NCBI RefSeq assembly: GCF_029360775.1
Contig: NZ_JARKMZ010000033.1
Coordinates: 1 to 39,418 of the forward strand
DNA: 39,418 nt
DNA from: Daejeonella sp. H1SJ63
GTDB lineage: Bacteria; Bacteroidota; Bacteroidia; Sphingobacteriales; Sphingobacteriaceae
Direction of reading: 5' to 3'
Numbering within the stretch: position 1 is the first letter of the stretch; every line of letters starts with the position of its first letter. The notes under the pieces are model-generated. The model searched no databases. It was not told the origin of the DNA and saw only the letters and a program-made list of their open reading frames with translations. Position numbers and translations under genes: made by a program. Below, in pieces: positions 9,778 to 18,320 of the stretch.

Positions 9778-9807
9778 TTGTGGCAGGAATATTGAATAGT
9801 ATATTTG
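9778..9807 (+). promoter_or_regulatory. Consensus Bacteroidota promoter for trxA
   Basis: TTTG ending at 9780 is followed by exactly 19 bases and then TATATTTG at 9800-9807, a full match to the TTTG-N19-TAnnTTTG pattern. The predicted transcript starts near 9812 and would have a leader of about 115 bases before the trxA ATG. The leader begins with a possible hairpin (GAAAATA ... TATTTTC, about 9807-9831). Confidence 0.7.
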
Positions 9808-9928
9808 AAAATAATATATGATCATATTTTCAGCCTGATTATTTTGCTGTTCAGATCAAATATTAATCCGGTCGGCCGGAAATCATATATAAAGGAAACA
9901 AATTATATACATTGAAAATCTAATTATT

Positions 9929-10246
9929 ATGGCATTAGAATTAACAGATGCAAATTTCGACGAATTAGTCCTTAAGTCTGATAAACCTGTTTTGGTTGAT
10001 TTCTGGGCAGAGTGGTGTGGTCCATGCCGTATGGTGGGTCCGGTTGTTGAAGAACTTGCAAAAGAGTATGAAGGAAAAGCAGTTATCGGGAAAGTAAACG
10101 TTGATCACAATCCGGGTATTTCTATGAAGTTTGGAATTCGTAATATTCCTGCTTTATTATATTTCAAAGGTGGTGAGATCGTTGATAAGCAGATTGGTGC
10201 TGTTCCTAAGTCGGTTCTTGCAGATAAATTAAGCAAACAGCTTTAA
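9929..10246 (+). CDS. trxA: Thioredoxin
   Basis: This small cytoplasmic disulfide reductase passes electrons from thioredoxin reductase to ribonucleotide reductase, peroxiredoxins and others. The 105-residue chain has the redox motif WCGPC (C30 and C33), a cis-proline at P74 in RNIPALLYF, and the usual single thioredoxin fold. There is no signal peptide. It is a monocistronic unit: a consensus promoter lies at 9778-9807 and a strong hairpin terminator follows the stop codon at 10260-10305. Nothing is unusual in its length or motifs. Confidence 0.95.
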   Translation: MALELTDANFDELVLKSDKPVLVDFWAEWCGPCRMVGPVVEELAKEYEGKAVIGKVNVDHNPGISMKFGIRNIPALLYFKGGEIVDKQIGAVPKSVLADKLSKQL

Positions 10247-10259
10247 CAGGTATAGATTT

Positions 10260-10305
10260 AAAGCAAAAGGCTCTTTCGTTAAATTTCGAAGGAGCCTTTT
10301 GCTTT
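10260..10305 (+). terminator. Hairpin terminator after trxA
   Basis: A 19-bp stem (AAAGCAAAAGGCTC... with the complementary arm ending GAGCCTTTTGCTTT) has one G-T wobble and an 8-9-base loop. It sits 14 bases after the trxA stop. The 3' arm ends in CTTT, giving a weak T tract. Confidence 0.75.
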
Positions 10306-10374
10306 AGGATTAATCCTGATTCCCTTAATCAAAGCTTTTTTCAAAATCAATGAATTAATATGCTATTTTAGGGT

Positions 10375-11295
10375 ATGGAACCTAATCTGGCTAATTACAA
10401 GGAACTTCAGGATTTCGGTAATCTTGAACTGCTCTCCAGGCAGGTTGTTGAAGGCTTTATTACCGGTCTCCATAAAAGTCCCTTTCATGGTTTCTCAGTT
10501 GAGTTTGCCGAACATCGTTTATACAATACCGGAGATTCGGTAAAGAATGTAGACTGGAAGTTATTCGGACGTACAGATAAGCTTTTTGTGAAGCGTTTTG
10601 AGGAAGAGACCAATCTTCGATGCCAGATCATGATTGATGTTTCATCGTCTATGTATTATCCTGAAAAGGATTTTAACAAGCTTTTATTCTCGGTTTATGC
10701 TTCAGCTTCGCTGATGTATCTTTTTAAAAAGCAGAGGGACGCATTCGGATTGAGTTTGTTTTCAGATCATCTTGAATTGTCGACTGTAGCTAAATCGACA
10801 GGAGCACATCAGAAATACTTATTTGCAGAGCTTGAAAAACTCATTGCAAGAACAGACCGTTCGGTAAAAACTGCTTTAGCAGCAGCTCTGCATCAGGTAG
10901 CTGAACAAATTCATCAGCGTTCGCTTGTTATATTGTTTAGTGATATGCTTGAGGGAGAAAGCGCCGAAGGATTACAGGAAATTTTTGCAGCATTGCAGCA
11001 TCTGAAGCATAATAAGCATGAGATTATTATCTTTAATGTACTGGATCACAAAACTGAACTGGACTTTGATTTTGATAACAGACCCTATCATTTTATTGAT
11101 ATTGAGAGTGGTGAGGATCTGAAAATCCATCCCAATAATGTGAAAGAGGTTTATCTGAATGCGGTTAAGGAATACCATAAAGAGCTCAGGCTGAAATGTG
11201 CCCAATACAAGATTGATCTGGTAGATGCCGATATTCATGCAGGATTTTATGAGGTTTTACATTCTTACCTCATCAAACGGGCTAAAATGGTTTGA
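10375..11295 (+). CDS. DUF58 domain protein (von Willebrand factor A-like)
   Basis: This 306-residue protein has the DUF58 pattern: an N-terminal segment with EFAEHRLYNTGDSVKNVDWK, then a vWA-like fold with a MIDAS-type DVSSSM motif at D88-M93. In Bacteroidota such proteins usually sit beside MoxR AAA+ ATPases and BatA/BatB-type proteins in a membrane-associated module, but no MoxR gene is adjacent here. No transmembrane helix or signal peptide is visible, so it is likely cytoplasmic. Its biochemical role is unknown. It lies between the trxA terminator and a GDSL esterase gene 68 bases downstream. Confidence 0.85.
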   Translation: MEPNLANYKELQDFGNLELLSRQVVEGFITGLHKSPFHGFSVEFAEHRLYNTGDSVKNVDWKLFGRTDKLFVKRFEEETNLRCQIMIDVSSSMYYPEKDFNKLLFSVYASASLMYLFKKQRDAFGLSLFSDHLELSTVAKSTGAHQKYLFAELEKLIARTDRSVKTALAAALHQVAEQIHQRSLVILFSDMLEGESAEGLQEIFAALQHLKHNKHEIIIFNVLDHKTELDFDFDNRPYHFIDIESGEDLKIHPNNVKEVYLNAVKEYHKELRLKCAQYKIDLVDADIHAGFYEVLHSYLIKRAKMV

Positions 11296-11363
11296 ATATT
11301 CAAAAACAGTGAACTATAGTGCCCGAGATGAAGTTCAATTTTAATTTTTAACAATAAAAAACG

Positions 11364-12029
11364 ATGAAAAAAATTATTCTTTCAGTTTCTCTTATTATTT
11401 TGCTTAGTGCTATGCAGGTTCAAAAACCGGTTAAGATTATATTTTTCGGTGATTCAATTACCCGTGCCGGTGTAAATCCCGGCGGATATATCACCTTGAT
11501 GCAGGAAGCCCTGAAAGGAAATACTAATCCGGGGTATGAGCTTGTTGGCGCAGGTATTGGCGGGAACAAGGTTTATGACCTTTACCTCAGGCATGAGGAG
11601 GATGTTTTAAATAAGAAACCTGATGTGGTGGTAATCTATGTCGGTGTAAATGATGTATGGCATAAGCAGAGCAACCAGACAGGCACTGATCCTGATAAAT
11701 TCGTAGCTTTTTATTCTGCACTGATCAGGAAATTTCAGGCTGCCGGAATTAAAGTGATACTAAGTACTCCGGCTGTAATTGGAGAAAGGACTGATTTTAG
11801 TAATTCCCAGGACGGTGATCTGAATCGTTACAGCCAGTTGATTCGCGATCAGGCTTCAAAATTCGGATGCGGACTTGTTGATTTGAGAAAAGCTTTCCTT
11901 GAATATAATCTGAAGAATAACCCCGGGAATAAGGAATCGGGTATTCTGACTACCGACCGTGTTCATTTAAATCAGGAAGGAAACAGGCTTGTTGCTGATT
12001 TAATGCTAAAGGCAATTACAAATAAGTAA
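11364..12029 (+). CDS. SGNH/GDSL-family esterase or lipase
   Basis: This is a 221-residue hydrolase with a signal-like N terminus (hydrophobic residues 4-16). The SGNH blocks are all present: GDSITRAG with nucleophile S31, the glycine block AGIGGNKV (oxyanion), GVNDVW with N96 (oxyanion), and DRVHLN with D198 and H201 completing the triad. Members deacylate carbohydrates or lipids, often in the periplasm; the substrate here is unknown. It is the last gene of a plus-strand stretch. Its stop codon runs into a palindromic terminator shared with the converging RNA helicase gene. Confidence 0.9.
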   Translation: MKKIILSVSLIILLSAMQVQKPVKIIFFGDSITRAGVNPGGYITLMQEALKGNTNPGYELVGAGIGGNKVYDLYLRHEEDVLNKKPDVVVIYVGVNDVWHKQSNQTGTDPDKFVAFYSALIRKFQAAGIKVILSTPAVIGERTDFSNSQDGDLNRYSQLIRDQASKFGCGLVDLRKAFLEYNLKNNPGNKESGILTTDRVHLNQEGNRLVADLMLKAITNK

Positions 12030-12068
12030 AAACATAAAAGCCAGATCTTGATCTGGCTTTTATGTTTT
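12029..12068. terminator. Bidirectional terminator between converging genes
   Basis: A perfect 19-bp inverted repeat (AAAACATAAAAGCCAGATC and its complement) with a two-base loop has A-rich and T-rich flanks, so it can end transcripts on both strands. It overlaps the stop codons of the GDSL esterase and the DEAD-box helicase. Confidence 0.85.
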
Positions 12069-13332
12069 ATTTTCTTCTGTTTCCGAACCGTCTCCTTGGA
12101 CTTCCTGTTTTAGCAGGACTGCCTTCGGGTCTTTGCCCCGGTTTTTTGGATGATCCGCCTTTCTTTTTTGTTGACTGGCTGAAGATATATGCTGCAGCGC
12201 GCATATGATAAGGCTGCTCTTCCATTACCGGAATCTCGCGGCCAATCACTTTTTGAATATCTTTAAGGTATTCCATTTCCTCCTCATCGCATAATGAGAA
12301 GGCTATACCGCTTGATCCTGCTCTTCCGGTACGGCCGATGCGGTGCACATAAGTTTCAGGAACATTCGGTAGTTCGTAATTGATTACGTGAGAGAGCTCA
12401 TCAATATCAATTCCTCTGGCTGCTATATCAGTAGCAATTAACGCTTTTATCTGTCCGTTTTTAAATCCGGATAGTGCTCTTTGTCTTGCATTCTGGGATT
12501 TGTTCCCGTGGATTGCTTCGGCTTTAATACCTGCTTTGATCAGATCTTTGGTGATCTTATCTGCTCCATGTTTTGTTCTCGTAAAAACAAGAGCAGATTT
12601 AATCGCCTTATCGTTGAGCATATGAATAAGAAGCTTCTTTTTATCACCTTTCTCCACAAAATAAACCGATTGATCAATAGTATCGGCGGTGCTTGATACC
12701 GGTGTTACCTCCACTTTTTCAGGATTCACAAGAATAGTATTGGCAAGTTTCTGAATTTCATCGGGCATTGTAGCAGAGAAGAACAGGGTCTGACGTTTTT
12801 CAGGAATTTTAGTGATGATCTTCTTTACATCATGAATGAATCCCATATCCAGCATACGATCAGCCTCGTCAAGTACGAATATTTTAAGATAGTGCAGATG
12901 AACGAACTTCTGATTGATAAGGTCAAGTAATCTTCCCGGGGTGGCAATAAGAATATCAACACCTGATTTTAATGCAGAAACCTGTGAACCCTGCGATACA
13001 CCTCCGAAAATAACGGTATGTTTCAGGCCGGTATGACGTCCGTAGGCAGCGAAACTTTCGCCAATTTGTATGGCAAGCTCTCTGGTAGGGGTTAGTATCA
13101 GGCATTTGATAGTCCTCAGGCCTTCATGCTTTTTGCCGGTTTCCAGGATCTGAAGTATGGGAATTGCAAATGCTGCGGTTTTACCTGTTCCGGTTTGTGC
13201 ACAGCCTAAAAGATCTTTACGTTCTAATATAATTGGGATTGATTGTTCCTGAATAGGTGTTGGGGCAGTGTAGCCCTCTGTTTTTAAAGCCTTTAAAATA
13301 GGCTCTATTAAATTTAAATTTTCGAATGACAT
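12067..13332 (-). CDS. DEAD-box RNA helicase, RhlE-like
   Basis: This ATP-dependent RNA helicase acts in RNA remodelling, ribosome assembly or decay. The 421-residue chain has Q motif PTPIQEQ, Walker A AQTGTGKT (45-52), DEAD at 155-158, SAT at 186-188 and [10 protein letters not shown] near residue 330. A short basic tail (KKKGG..., RRRFGNRRK) may bind RNA. The architecture matches the RhlE group. Transcription probably starts from the consensus promoter at 13382-13411. The ATG lies in a small hairpin in the leader, which could tie translation to temperature or helicase activity; this is inference. Confidence 0.93.
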   Translation of the reverse strand: MSFENLNLIEPILKALKTEGYTAPTPIQEQSIPIILERKDLLGCAQTGTGKTAAFAIPILQILETGKKHEGLRTIKCLILTPTRELAIQIGESFAAYGRHTGLKHTVIFGGVSQGSQVSALKSGVDILIATPGRLLDLINQKFVHLHYLKIFVLDEADRMLDMGFIHDVKKIITKIPEKRQTLFFSATMPDEIQKLANTILVNPEKVEVTPVSSTADTIDQSVYFVEKGDKKKLLIHMLNDKAIKSALVFTRTKHGADKITKDLIKAGIKAEAIHGNKSQNARQRALSGFKNGQIKALIATDIAARGIDIDELSHVINYELPNVPETYVHRIGRTGRAGSSGIAFSLCDEEEMEYLKDIQKVIGREIPVMEEQPYHMRAAAYIFSQSTKKKGGSSKKPGQRPEGSPAKTGSPRRRFGNRRK

Positions 13333-13368
13333 GTAATGGTTTTACATTGCCGTTAATAATGCCGGCAA
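13331..13368 (-). promoter_or_regulatory. Leader hairpins overlapping the helicase start codon
   Basis: Two consecutive dyads lie in the about 43-base leader. ATTGCCG/CGGCAAT lies at about 13346-13368. ATGTAA/TTACAT lies at 13331-13347, and its arm includes part of the start codon. They could sequester the ribosome-binding region of the DEAD-box mRNA. Confidence 0.35.
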
Positions 13369-13381
13369 TTTTATATTTCTG

Positions 13382-13411
13382 CAAAGGTACGGCTTTAAAG
13401 TGATAAAGCAC
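13382..13411 (-). promoter_or_regulatory. Promoter of the RNA helicase gene
   Basis: On the minus strand TACCTTTG (13389 down to 13382) is a perfect, canonical -7 box. At 19 bases upstream lies GTG where TTG is expected, a two-of-three match. The predicted start is near 13376, about 43 bases before the ATG. Confidence 0.6.
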
Positions 13412-13432
13412 TTTAATTGAATTTCCAGACTC

Positions 13433-14623
13433 TCAGGCTACATAAATGTCTAATGCTTCTGTGATAACGGAGCAGGCATGCCTGATTTCGTCTTCAGTAA
13501 TTATCAGTGGAGGAGCGATTCGCATTGCTGTTTCACAGTGAAGAAACCAATCGATTACAATTCCTTTATCGATGCATATCCTGCTGATATTTTCCACTTG
13601 CTCAAAACTGCTGAGCTGAATGCTCAGCATAAGTCCTTTTCCGCGTATCTCCCTGATAGCCGGATGTTTGAGGCATTCTCTGAATAGTAATTCTTTTGAA
13701 GGAACATCGTCATAAAGTTTTTCTTCCAGAATCACATTCAAATTTGCCAGTCCTGCAGCACAGCTTACCGGATGTCCTCCGAATGTAGTAATATGTCCAA
13801 GAACAGGGTTCTCCATTAACGAACTCATGATCTCTTTACCGGAAATAAAAGCCCCTATAGGCATACCGCCACCCATTCCTTTAGCAATTAAAAGGATGTC
13901 GGGCACGATATTGAAGTTTTCAAAGCCGAATAAGCTGCCTGTACGGCCAAATCCGGTTTGAATTTCATCGAGAATAAGTAAGGTGCCGGTCTCATCACAG
14001 CGACGGCGTAACTCTTTCATATATTCGGTATCCGGCACTCTGACACCGGCTTCACCCTGTATGGTCTCCATAATTACAGCGGCAGTATCGGCACTGATCA
14101 GACCTAAATCATGAATTGAGTTGAATTCAATGAAACGAATTCCCGGAAGCAGCGGGCGGTAAGCCTGCTTGTAATGCTCATTGCCCATAACACTCAGGGC
14201 ACCATGTGTACTTCCATGATAGGAGTTCTTACATGCAATGATTTCTGATCGTCCGGTATAGCGTTTTGCTAATTTTAGTGCACCTTCTGTTGCTTCAGCT
14301 CCCGAATTAACGAAGTAAACAGAACTTAATGATTCAGGAAGAACAGAACTGAGCCTTTTTGCAAATTCAACCTGTGGCGATTGTACATACTCGCCATAAA
14401 CAGTCAGGTGGAGATATTTATCAGCCTGATCCTTGATTGCCTGTACAACTTTGGGGTTACGGTGTCCGGTATTACTAACTGCAAAACCTGAAACAAGATC
14501 CATATAGCGCTTTCCATCAGGCGAATACATGTACATGCCTTCAGCACGTTCTATTTCAAGTAGTCTTGGTGTGGGAGAGGTTTGAGCTGTATTGAGCAGA
14601 AAAAGCTGTCGCGGACTTAACAT
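13433..14623 (-). CDS. Class III pyridoxal-phosphate aminotransferase
   Basis: This 396-residue fold-type I aminotransferase belongs to the acetylornithine/ornithine/4-aminobutyrate group. It has the PLP phosphate-binding SGAEATEGA (about 108-116), the invariant aspartate in LILDEIQTGFGRTG (D219) and the Schiff-base lysine K248 in LLIAKGMGGG. The N terminus is short and no transit or signal peptide is seen, so it is cytoplasmic. The exact substrate cannot be decided from these motifs, and no arginine or GABA pathway genes lie nearby. It is read alone on the minus strand between the helicase and the ECF sigma locus. Confidence 0.9.
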   Translation of the reverse strand: MLSPRQLFLLNTAQTSPTPRLLEIERAEGMYMYSPDGKRYMDLVSGFAVSNTGHRNPKVVQAIKDQADKYLHLTVYGEYVQSPQVEFAKRLSSVLPESLSSVYFVNSGAEATEGALKLAKRYTGRSEIIACKNSYHGSTHGALSVMGNEHYKQAYRPLLPGIRFIEFNSIHDLGLISADTAAVIMETIQGEAGVRVPDTEYMKELRRRCDETGTLLILDEIQTGFGRTGSLFGFENFNIVPDILLIAKGMGGGMPIGAFISGKEIMSSLMENPVLGHITTFGGHPVSCAAGLANLNVILEEKLYDDVPSKELLFRECLKHPAIREIRGKGLMLSIQLSSFEQVENISRICIDKGIVIDWFLHCETAMRIAPPLIITEDEIRHACSVITEALDIYVA

Positions 14624-14699
14624 TCACAAAAATACATATATTATTTGCTGCCATAAAAAGATGAGCAGTCAAATTTGAATTTGTGAAGCAAATCAGTGA

Positions 14700-15143
14700 T
14701 TAGTTAGACCTGCGGCGATAATTCAATTGCTTAATCAAATGTTCTCTGAATTCACGCTCTGCCTGGTAGAGGAGCAGTATTTTTTCAGGAGGAATAGCCT
14801 TGGAATAAATTTTCTTGTATTTCTTTTTGAGCTCCAGCATGCGGGTTTCATAATCCAGATCGAGATTAATTTTATCACTCGGAGATATGTCTGTTCTTTT
14901 TCTTTCCTCTCTACGCTTTTTCATGATTTCCATTAATTCCTTTTGGTAATTATTATATACCGGCCAGAATTTCTGTGCTTCTTCACTTGTCAGGTCTAAT
15001 TTACTGGTAATAAACGCAACTTTAATTGCTTCGATTTGTTGATGTCTTTCCGCATGTGAAGGCTGCTGTGCGAATGCAGGTACATTGGCCAATGTGAATA
15101 GCATTATGACACCCCACAGCCCATTCTTTACATATCTGTTCAT
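14700..15143 (-). CDS. ECF sigma-associated periplasmic sensor-like protein
   Basis: This 147-residue secreted protein has a signal peptide cleaved near PAFAQQ, followed by a helical, highly charged domain (KLDLTSEEAQKFWPVYNNYQ, then many K/R/E residues). It resembles the Spy/CpxP-like proteins that Bacteroidota annotations call 'sensor of ECF-type sigma factor'. It is the third gene of a sigma locus and overlaps the middle gene by four bases (ATGA), so translation is coupled. A role in sensing envelope stress and signalling through the membrane anti-sigma-like protein is inferred from the context. Confidence 0.75.
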   Translation of the reverse strand: MNRYVKNGLWGVIMLFTLANVPAFAQQPSHAERHQQIEAIKVAFITSKLDLTSEEAQKFWPVYNNYQKELMEIMKKRREERKRTDISPSDKINLDLDYETRMLELKKKYKKIYSKAIPPEKILLLYQAEREFREHLIKQLNYRRRSN

Positions 15144-15736
15144 AATGATGTATTATTAATGTACAATTCGAGTTCCTGAGCTGAAATGTCATTGTTGACC
15201 TGCTGCAACTCTTCGGTATTTAAATGATCAATGATATACTGGTTATCGCTGACGGTAGTATGGATCTGAAGATAATTAATAATTTCCTGATCAGACACAT
15301 CGGAAAGCTCTCTGCTGATTGTATAATAGCTTGAATTGAAATAGATGACACTACCAATGATCATGGTAATACATGCAGCAGCTGCATAACTGAACCAGTA
15401 TGATTTCTTCTTCCCGATACGGGATTGAATACGGTTATTAAGGTTTACGAAATATTCGTCAGGGACGCTGAAACCTTGTTCGCTCTTTTGATTCAGCTTG
15501 TTTTCAATAGCAATACGGCTCTGAATCCGTTGAGTAAGCCCGTTAAAATAATTCTCAGGAATTGAAAATTCATCCTGAACATTGAATCGTTTTGATTCAA
15601 TAAACGTCCGTGCTTTAACCTGTTCTGTAAGTGATTCGAAATATCCTGCGGGCACAGTAAATGGATTGTCCCTGCCTATTGAAGCAAGTACCGGGGCATC
15701 TTTTTGCCATTCCTTATCTGAATCCCTTAATTCCAT
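15140..15736 (-). CDS. Membrane protein, putative anti-sigma factor of the ECF locus
   Basis: The 198-residue chain has one transmembrane helix (about 114-133). Its cytoplasmic N-terminal part carries three copies of a motif of the form F-x-(V/I)-P-x-x-Y-F-x-x-L-x-x-(R/Q)(I/V) at about 26-42, 58-74 and 89-106. This triple repeat is typical of the uncharacterised proteins encoded next to Bacteroidota ECF sigma factors and is probably the sigma-binding part; that is inference. The C-terminal about 65 residues would be periplasmic. It lies 34 bases after the sigma gene and overlaps the sensor gene by four bases. Confidence 0.75.
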   Translation of the reverse strand: MELRDSDKEWQKDAPVLASIGRDNPFTVPAGYFESLTEQVKARTFIESKRFNVQDEFSIPENYFNGLTQRIQSRIAIENKLNQKSEQGFSVPDEYFVNLNNRIQSRIGKKKSYWFSYAAAACITMIIGSVIYFNSSYYTISRELSDVSDQEIINYLQIHTTVSDNQYIIDHLNTEELQQVNNDISAQELELYINNTSL

Positions 15737-15770
15737 TTTTTTTATTTAGATAAGCCTTCAATCAAAAGGT

Positions 15771-16325
15771 TTAATCTGAATTTACTAAAATCTGTTCGAC
15801 TTTCTTTACAGCTATATGAAAGGATGCTTTTAAGGCACCCACGCTAGTTCCCAGAATCTCCGATATCTCTTCATATTTAAGATCATCAAAATATTTCATA
15901 TTAAATACCAGCCTTTGTTTCTCAGGTAAGCTTAGCAGAGCCTTTTGAAGTTTCATTTGAGCCTTGTCGCCATCAAAGTAGGGGCTGTCTGCCAAAGTAT
16001 TCATAAGGTCAAGCCCGCTGGATTCATCATTCAGAGAAACGCTGTTCCTTAATTTCTTACGATTTAAGAAAGAAATACTTTCATTGGTAGCTATCCGGTA
16101 TAACCAGGTAAAAAGCTGAGAATCATTTCTGAAATTGGAAAGATTATTCCAGACTTTAATAAAAACATCCTGTACCAGATCATCGGTATCATCATGATCT
16201 ATGACCAGCCTGCGGATATGCCAGTATATTTTCTGCTGATATTTATTCAGCAGCAGATTAAAAGCCTCAGTCCGGGTACTTTCCTTTGAAAATTTCTCTA
16301 AGATTACGGAATCTTCTACCTGCAT
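15771..16325 (-). CDS. ECF-family RNA polymerase sigma factor
   Basis: This 184-residue sigma-70-family protein has region 2 (DDLVQDVFIKVWNNL, about 44-58, and LFTWLYRIATNESI) and region 4 (LPEKQRLVFNMKYFDDL ... EEISEILGTSVGALKAS). It has no regions 1 or 3, as in extracytoplasmic-function sigma factors. It directs RNA polymerase to a small regulon, controlled by the membrane protein encoded just downstream. The three genes run sigma, anti-sigma-like, sensor-like on one transcript. The stimulus is unknown. Confidence 0.93.
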   Translation of the reverse strand: MQVEDSVILEKFSKESTRTEAFNLLLNKYQQKIYWHIRRLVIDHDDTDDLVQDVFIKVWNNLSNFRNDSQLFTWLYRIATNESISFLNRKKLRNSVSLNDESSGLDLMNTLADSPYFDGDKAQMKLQKALLSLPEKQRLVFNMKYFDDLKYEEISEILGTSVGALKASFHIAVKKVEQILVNSD

Positions 16326-16368
16326 AAATTCATTTATTGGGGTGGAATTTCCGAACTGAGGTTTGTAA

Positions 16369-17322
16369 TTACTTACGTTTAATTACTTTTTGAACAGCTT
16401 TGATAATATCCTCAGTATCCAGCCCGTATTTCTTCATTAACTGATCTGGTGTTCCGCTTTCTCCGAAACTGTCATTTACAGCAACATATTCCTGTGGAGC
16501 CGGATTATTGATAGCCAGAACTTGTGCAATACTGTCTCCGAGTCCGCCGAAACGGTTATGCTCTTCAGCAGTAACAACACAGCCTGTTTTAGCTACAGAT
16601 TTTAAGACAGCTTCTGTATCTAAAGGTTTAATGGTGTGAATATTTATTATTTCAGCACTGATACCTGCCTCTGCAAGCTTTTCACCTGCTTCAATTGCTT
16701 TCCACACCATGTGTCCGGTAGCGAAAATACTTACATCAGTACCTCCATTAACCATCCATGCTTTTCCGATCTCGAACTTCTGATCAGGATCAGTAAATAC
16801 AGGAACAGACGGTCTGCCGAATCTTAAGTAAACAGGTCCGTGATAATCAGCAATAGCAATGGTAGCCGCTTTTGTCTGGTTGTAATCACATGGATTAATA
16901 ACAACCATGCCCGGAAGCATTTTCATCATGCCAATATCCTCAAGAATCTGGTGTGTAGCACCATCCTCTCCAAGAGTAAGACCGGCATGAGAAGCTGCAA
17001 TTTTTACATTTTTATCTGAGTAAGCGATGGATTGTCTGATCTGATCATATACGCGGCCGGTTGAGAAATTAGCAAAAGTTCCTGTAAACGGAATTTTTCC
17101 TCCAATGGTTAAACCTGCTGCAATACCCATCATATTGGCTTCAGCAATTCCGATCTGGAAAAAACGATCCGGAAATTCCTTAATAAAGGCATCCATTTTC
17201 AGGGAACCGATAAGATCGGCACATAAAGCAACAACTTTTTCGTTTCTTTTTCCGGCTTCCAGTAAACCTGCGCCAAAACCTGAACGTGTATCTTTTTTCT
17301 CTGTATATGTGTATTTCTTCAT
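16369..17322 (-). CDS. Transketolase, C-terminal half subunit
   Basis: Transketolase moves two-carbon units between sugar phosphates in the non-oxidative pentose phosphate pathway. This 317-residue protein has the pyrimidine-binding and C-terminal domains: GIAEANMMGIAAGLTIGG includes the catalytic glutamate, ASHAGLTLGEDGATHQ follows, and the C-terminal TAEEHNRFGGLGDS closes it. It lacks the diphosphate-binding N-terminal domain, which is encoded separately upstream (17409-18254) on the same strand, 86 bases away. The two products form one enzyme as a heteromer. Split transketolase is a known Bacteroidota and archaeal arrangement, so this is not a disruption. Confidence 0.94.
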   Translation of the reverse strand: MKKYTYTEKKDTRSGFGAGLLEAGKRNEKVVALCADLIGSLKMDAFIKEFPDRFFQIGIAEANMMGIAAGLTIGGKIPFTGTFANFSTGRVYDQIRQSIAYSDKNVKIAASHAGLTLGEDGATHQILEDIGMMKMLPGMVVINPCDYNQTKAATIAIADYHGPVYLRFGRPSVPVFTDPDQKFEIGKAWMVNGGTDVSIFATGHMVWKAIEAGEKLAEAGISAEIINIHTIKPLDTEAVLKSVAKTGCVVTAEEHNRFGGLGDSIAQVLAINNPAPQEYVAVNDSFGESGTPDQLMKKYGLDTEDIIKAVQKVIKRK

Positions 17323-17408
17323 ATTTCAATGCATATTCCTGTGCTTGCAGGTATAATTTAATTTTGTTTTCTCTGAATGAGAATTTACAGTCTGTATTTC
17401 AGAGTTAA

Positions 17409-18254
17409 TTAATAATCGCCAAGTGTTTCTTCCAGTTGTCCGAGTGCATTCGCCAACTGCTCATCATTAGGAGCTGCACCATGCCATTTATGTGTATGCA
17501 TCATGAAATCAACTCCATTGCCCATCATAGTTTGCATGAGAATCATAATCGGTTTGCCTTTAAATGTTTTGGATATAGCCAGATCAAATACTCTGACAAC
17601 GTCAGCCATATCATTACCACTCATTTCAAGTACTTCCCAGCCAAATGCTTCCCATTTAGCACGCAGGCTGCCTAAAGAAAGTACTGCATCTGTTGGCCCG
17701 TCAATCTGCTGACCGTTAACATCAATTGCAGAGATCAGATTATCAACTTTGTTATGGCTTGCATACATTGCTGATTCCCAGATCTGACCTTCCTGAATCT
17801 CCCCGTCGCCGTGTAATGAGAAAACCAGACGATTGTCGTCATTTAACTTTTTAGCCAGCGCAGCACCAATTGCAACAGACATTCCCTGACCTAAAGAACC
17901 TGACGCAACCCGGATGCCCGGTAAGTTCTCGTGTGTTGTTGGGTGTCCCTGCAGGCGGGTGTTGATTTTTCTGAATGTAGCAAGCTCAGATACTTCAAAA
18001 TATCCTGCACGGGCAAGAACGCTGTACCATAATGGAGAAATGTGGCCATTTGACAGGAAAAAAAGATCTTCACCCTGACCATCCATATTAAATTCAGTAT
18101 TATGTTTCAAGGTGTGGAAATACAGTGCCACCATATAATCAGCACAACCTAATGAACCACCCGGATGACCTGACTGACAGGCATGAACCATCCTTAAAAT
18201 ATCTCTGCGAACCTGAGAAGCCGTTTTTGTTAATTTTTCTATATCTGGAGTCAT
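17409..18254 (-). CDS. Transketolase, N-terminal half subunit
   Basis: This 281-residue protein holds the thiamine diphosphate-phosphate binding half of transketolase. Features are HPGGSLGCADYMVALYF near the N terminus, GSLGQGMSVAIGAALA, and the metal/ThDP signature GDGEIQEGQIWE ending in a conserved N in AIDVNGQQIDG. It pairs with the C-terminal half encoded immediately downstream. Together they are about 598 residues, close to a full-length enzyme. The 86-base spacer between them contains no obvious terminator, so cotranscription is expected. Confidence 0.94.
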   Translation of the reverse strand: MTPDIEKLTKTASQVRRDILRMVHACQSGHPGGSLGCADYMVALYFHTLKHNTEFNMDGQGEDLFFLSNGHISPLWYSVLARAGYFEVSELATFRKINTRLQGHPTTHENLPGIRVASGSLGQGMSVAIGAALAKKLNDDNRLVFSLHGDGEIQEGQIWESAMYASHNKVDNLISAIDVNGQQIDGPTDAVLSLGSLRAKWEAFGWEVLEMSGNDMADVVRVFDLAISKTFKGKPIMILMQTMMGNGVDFMMHTHKWHGAAPNDEQLANALGQLEETLGDY

Positions 18255-18320
18255 AATTTATGCTTTATGGCCTTGCTTTGCCATGTTGTTAATTGCAATT
18301 AATGTGTTGTTATTGAATTT

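Noticed and set aside
14627-14634. TATTTTTG on the minus strand as promoter for the aminotransferase
   Set aside because: It lies only three bases before the ATG and has no TTG at the proper distance, so it would start transcription inside the gene.
16369-18254. Transketolase broken into two genes by mutation
   Set aside because: Both halves have intact starts, full domains and an 86-base spacer; the split form is normal for this phylum.
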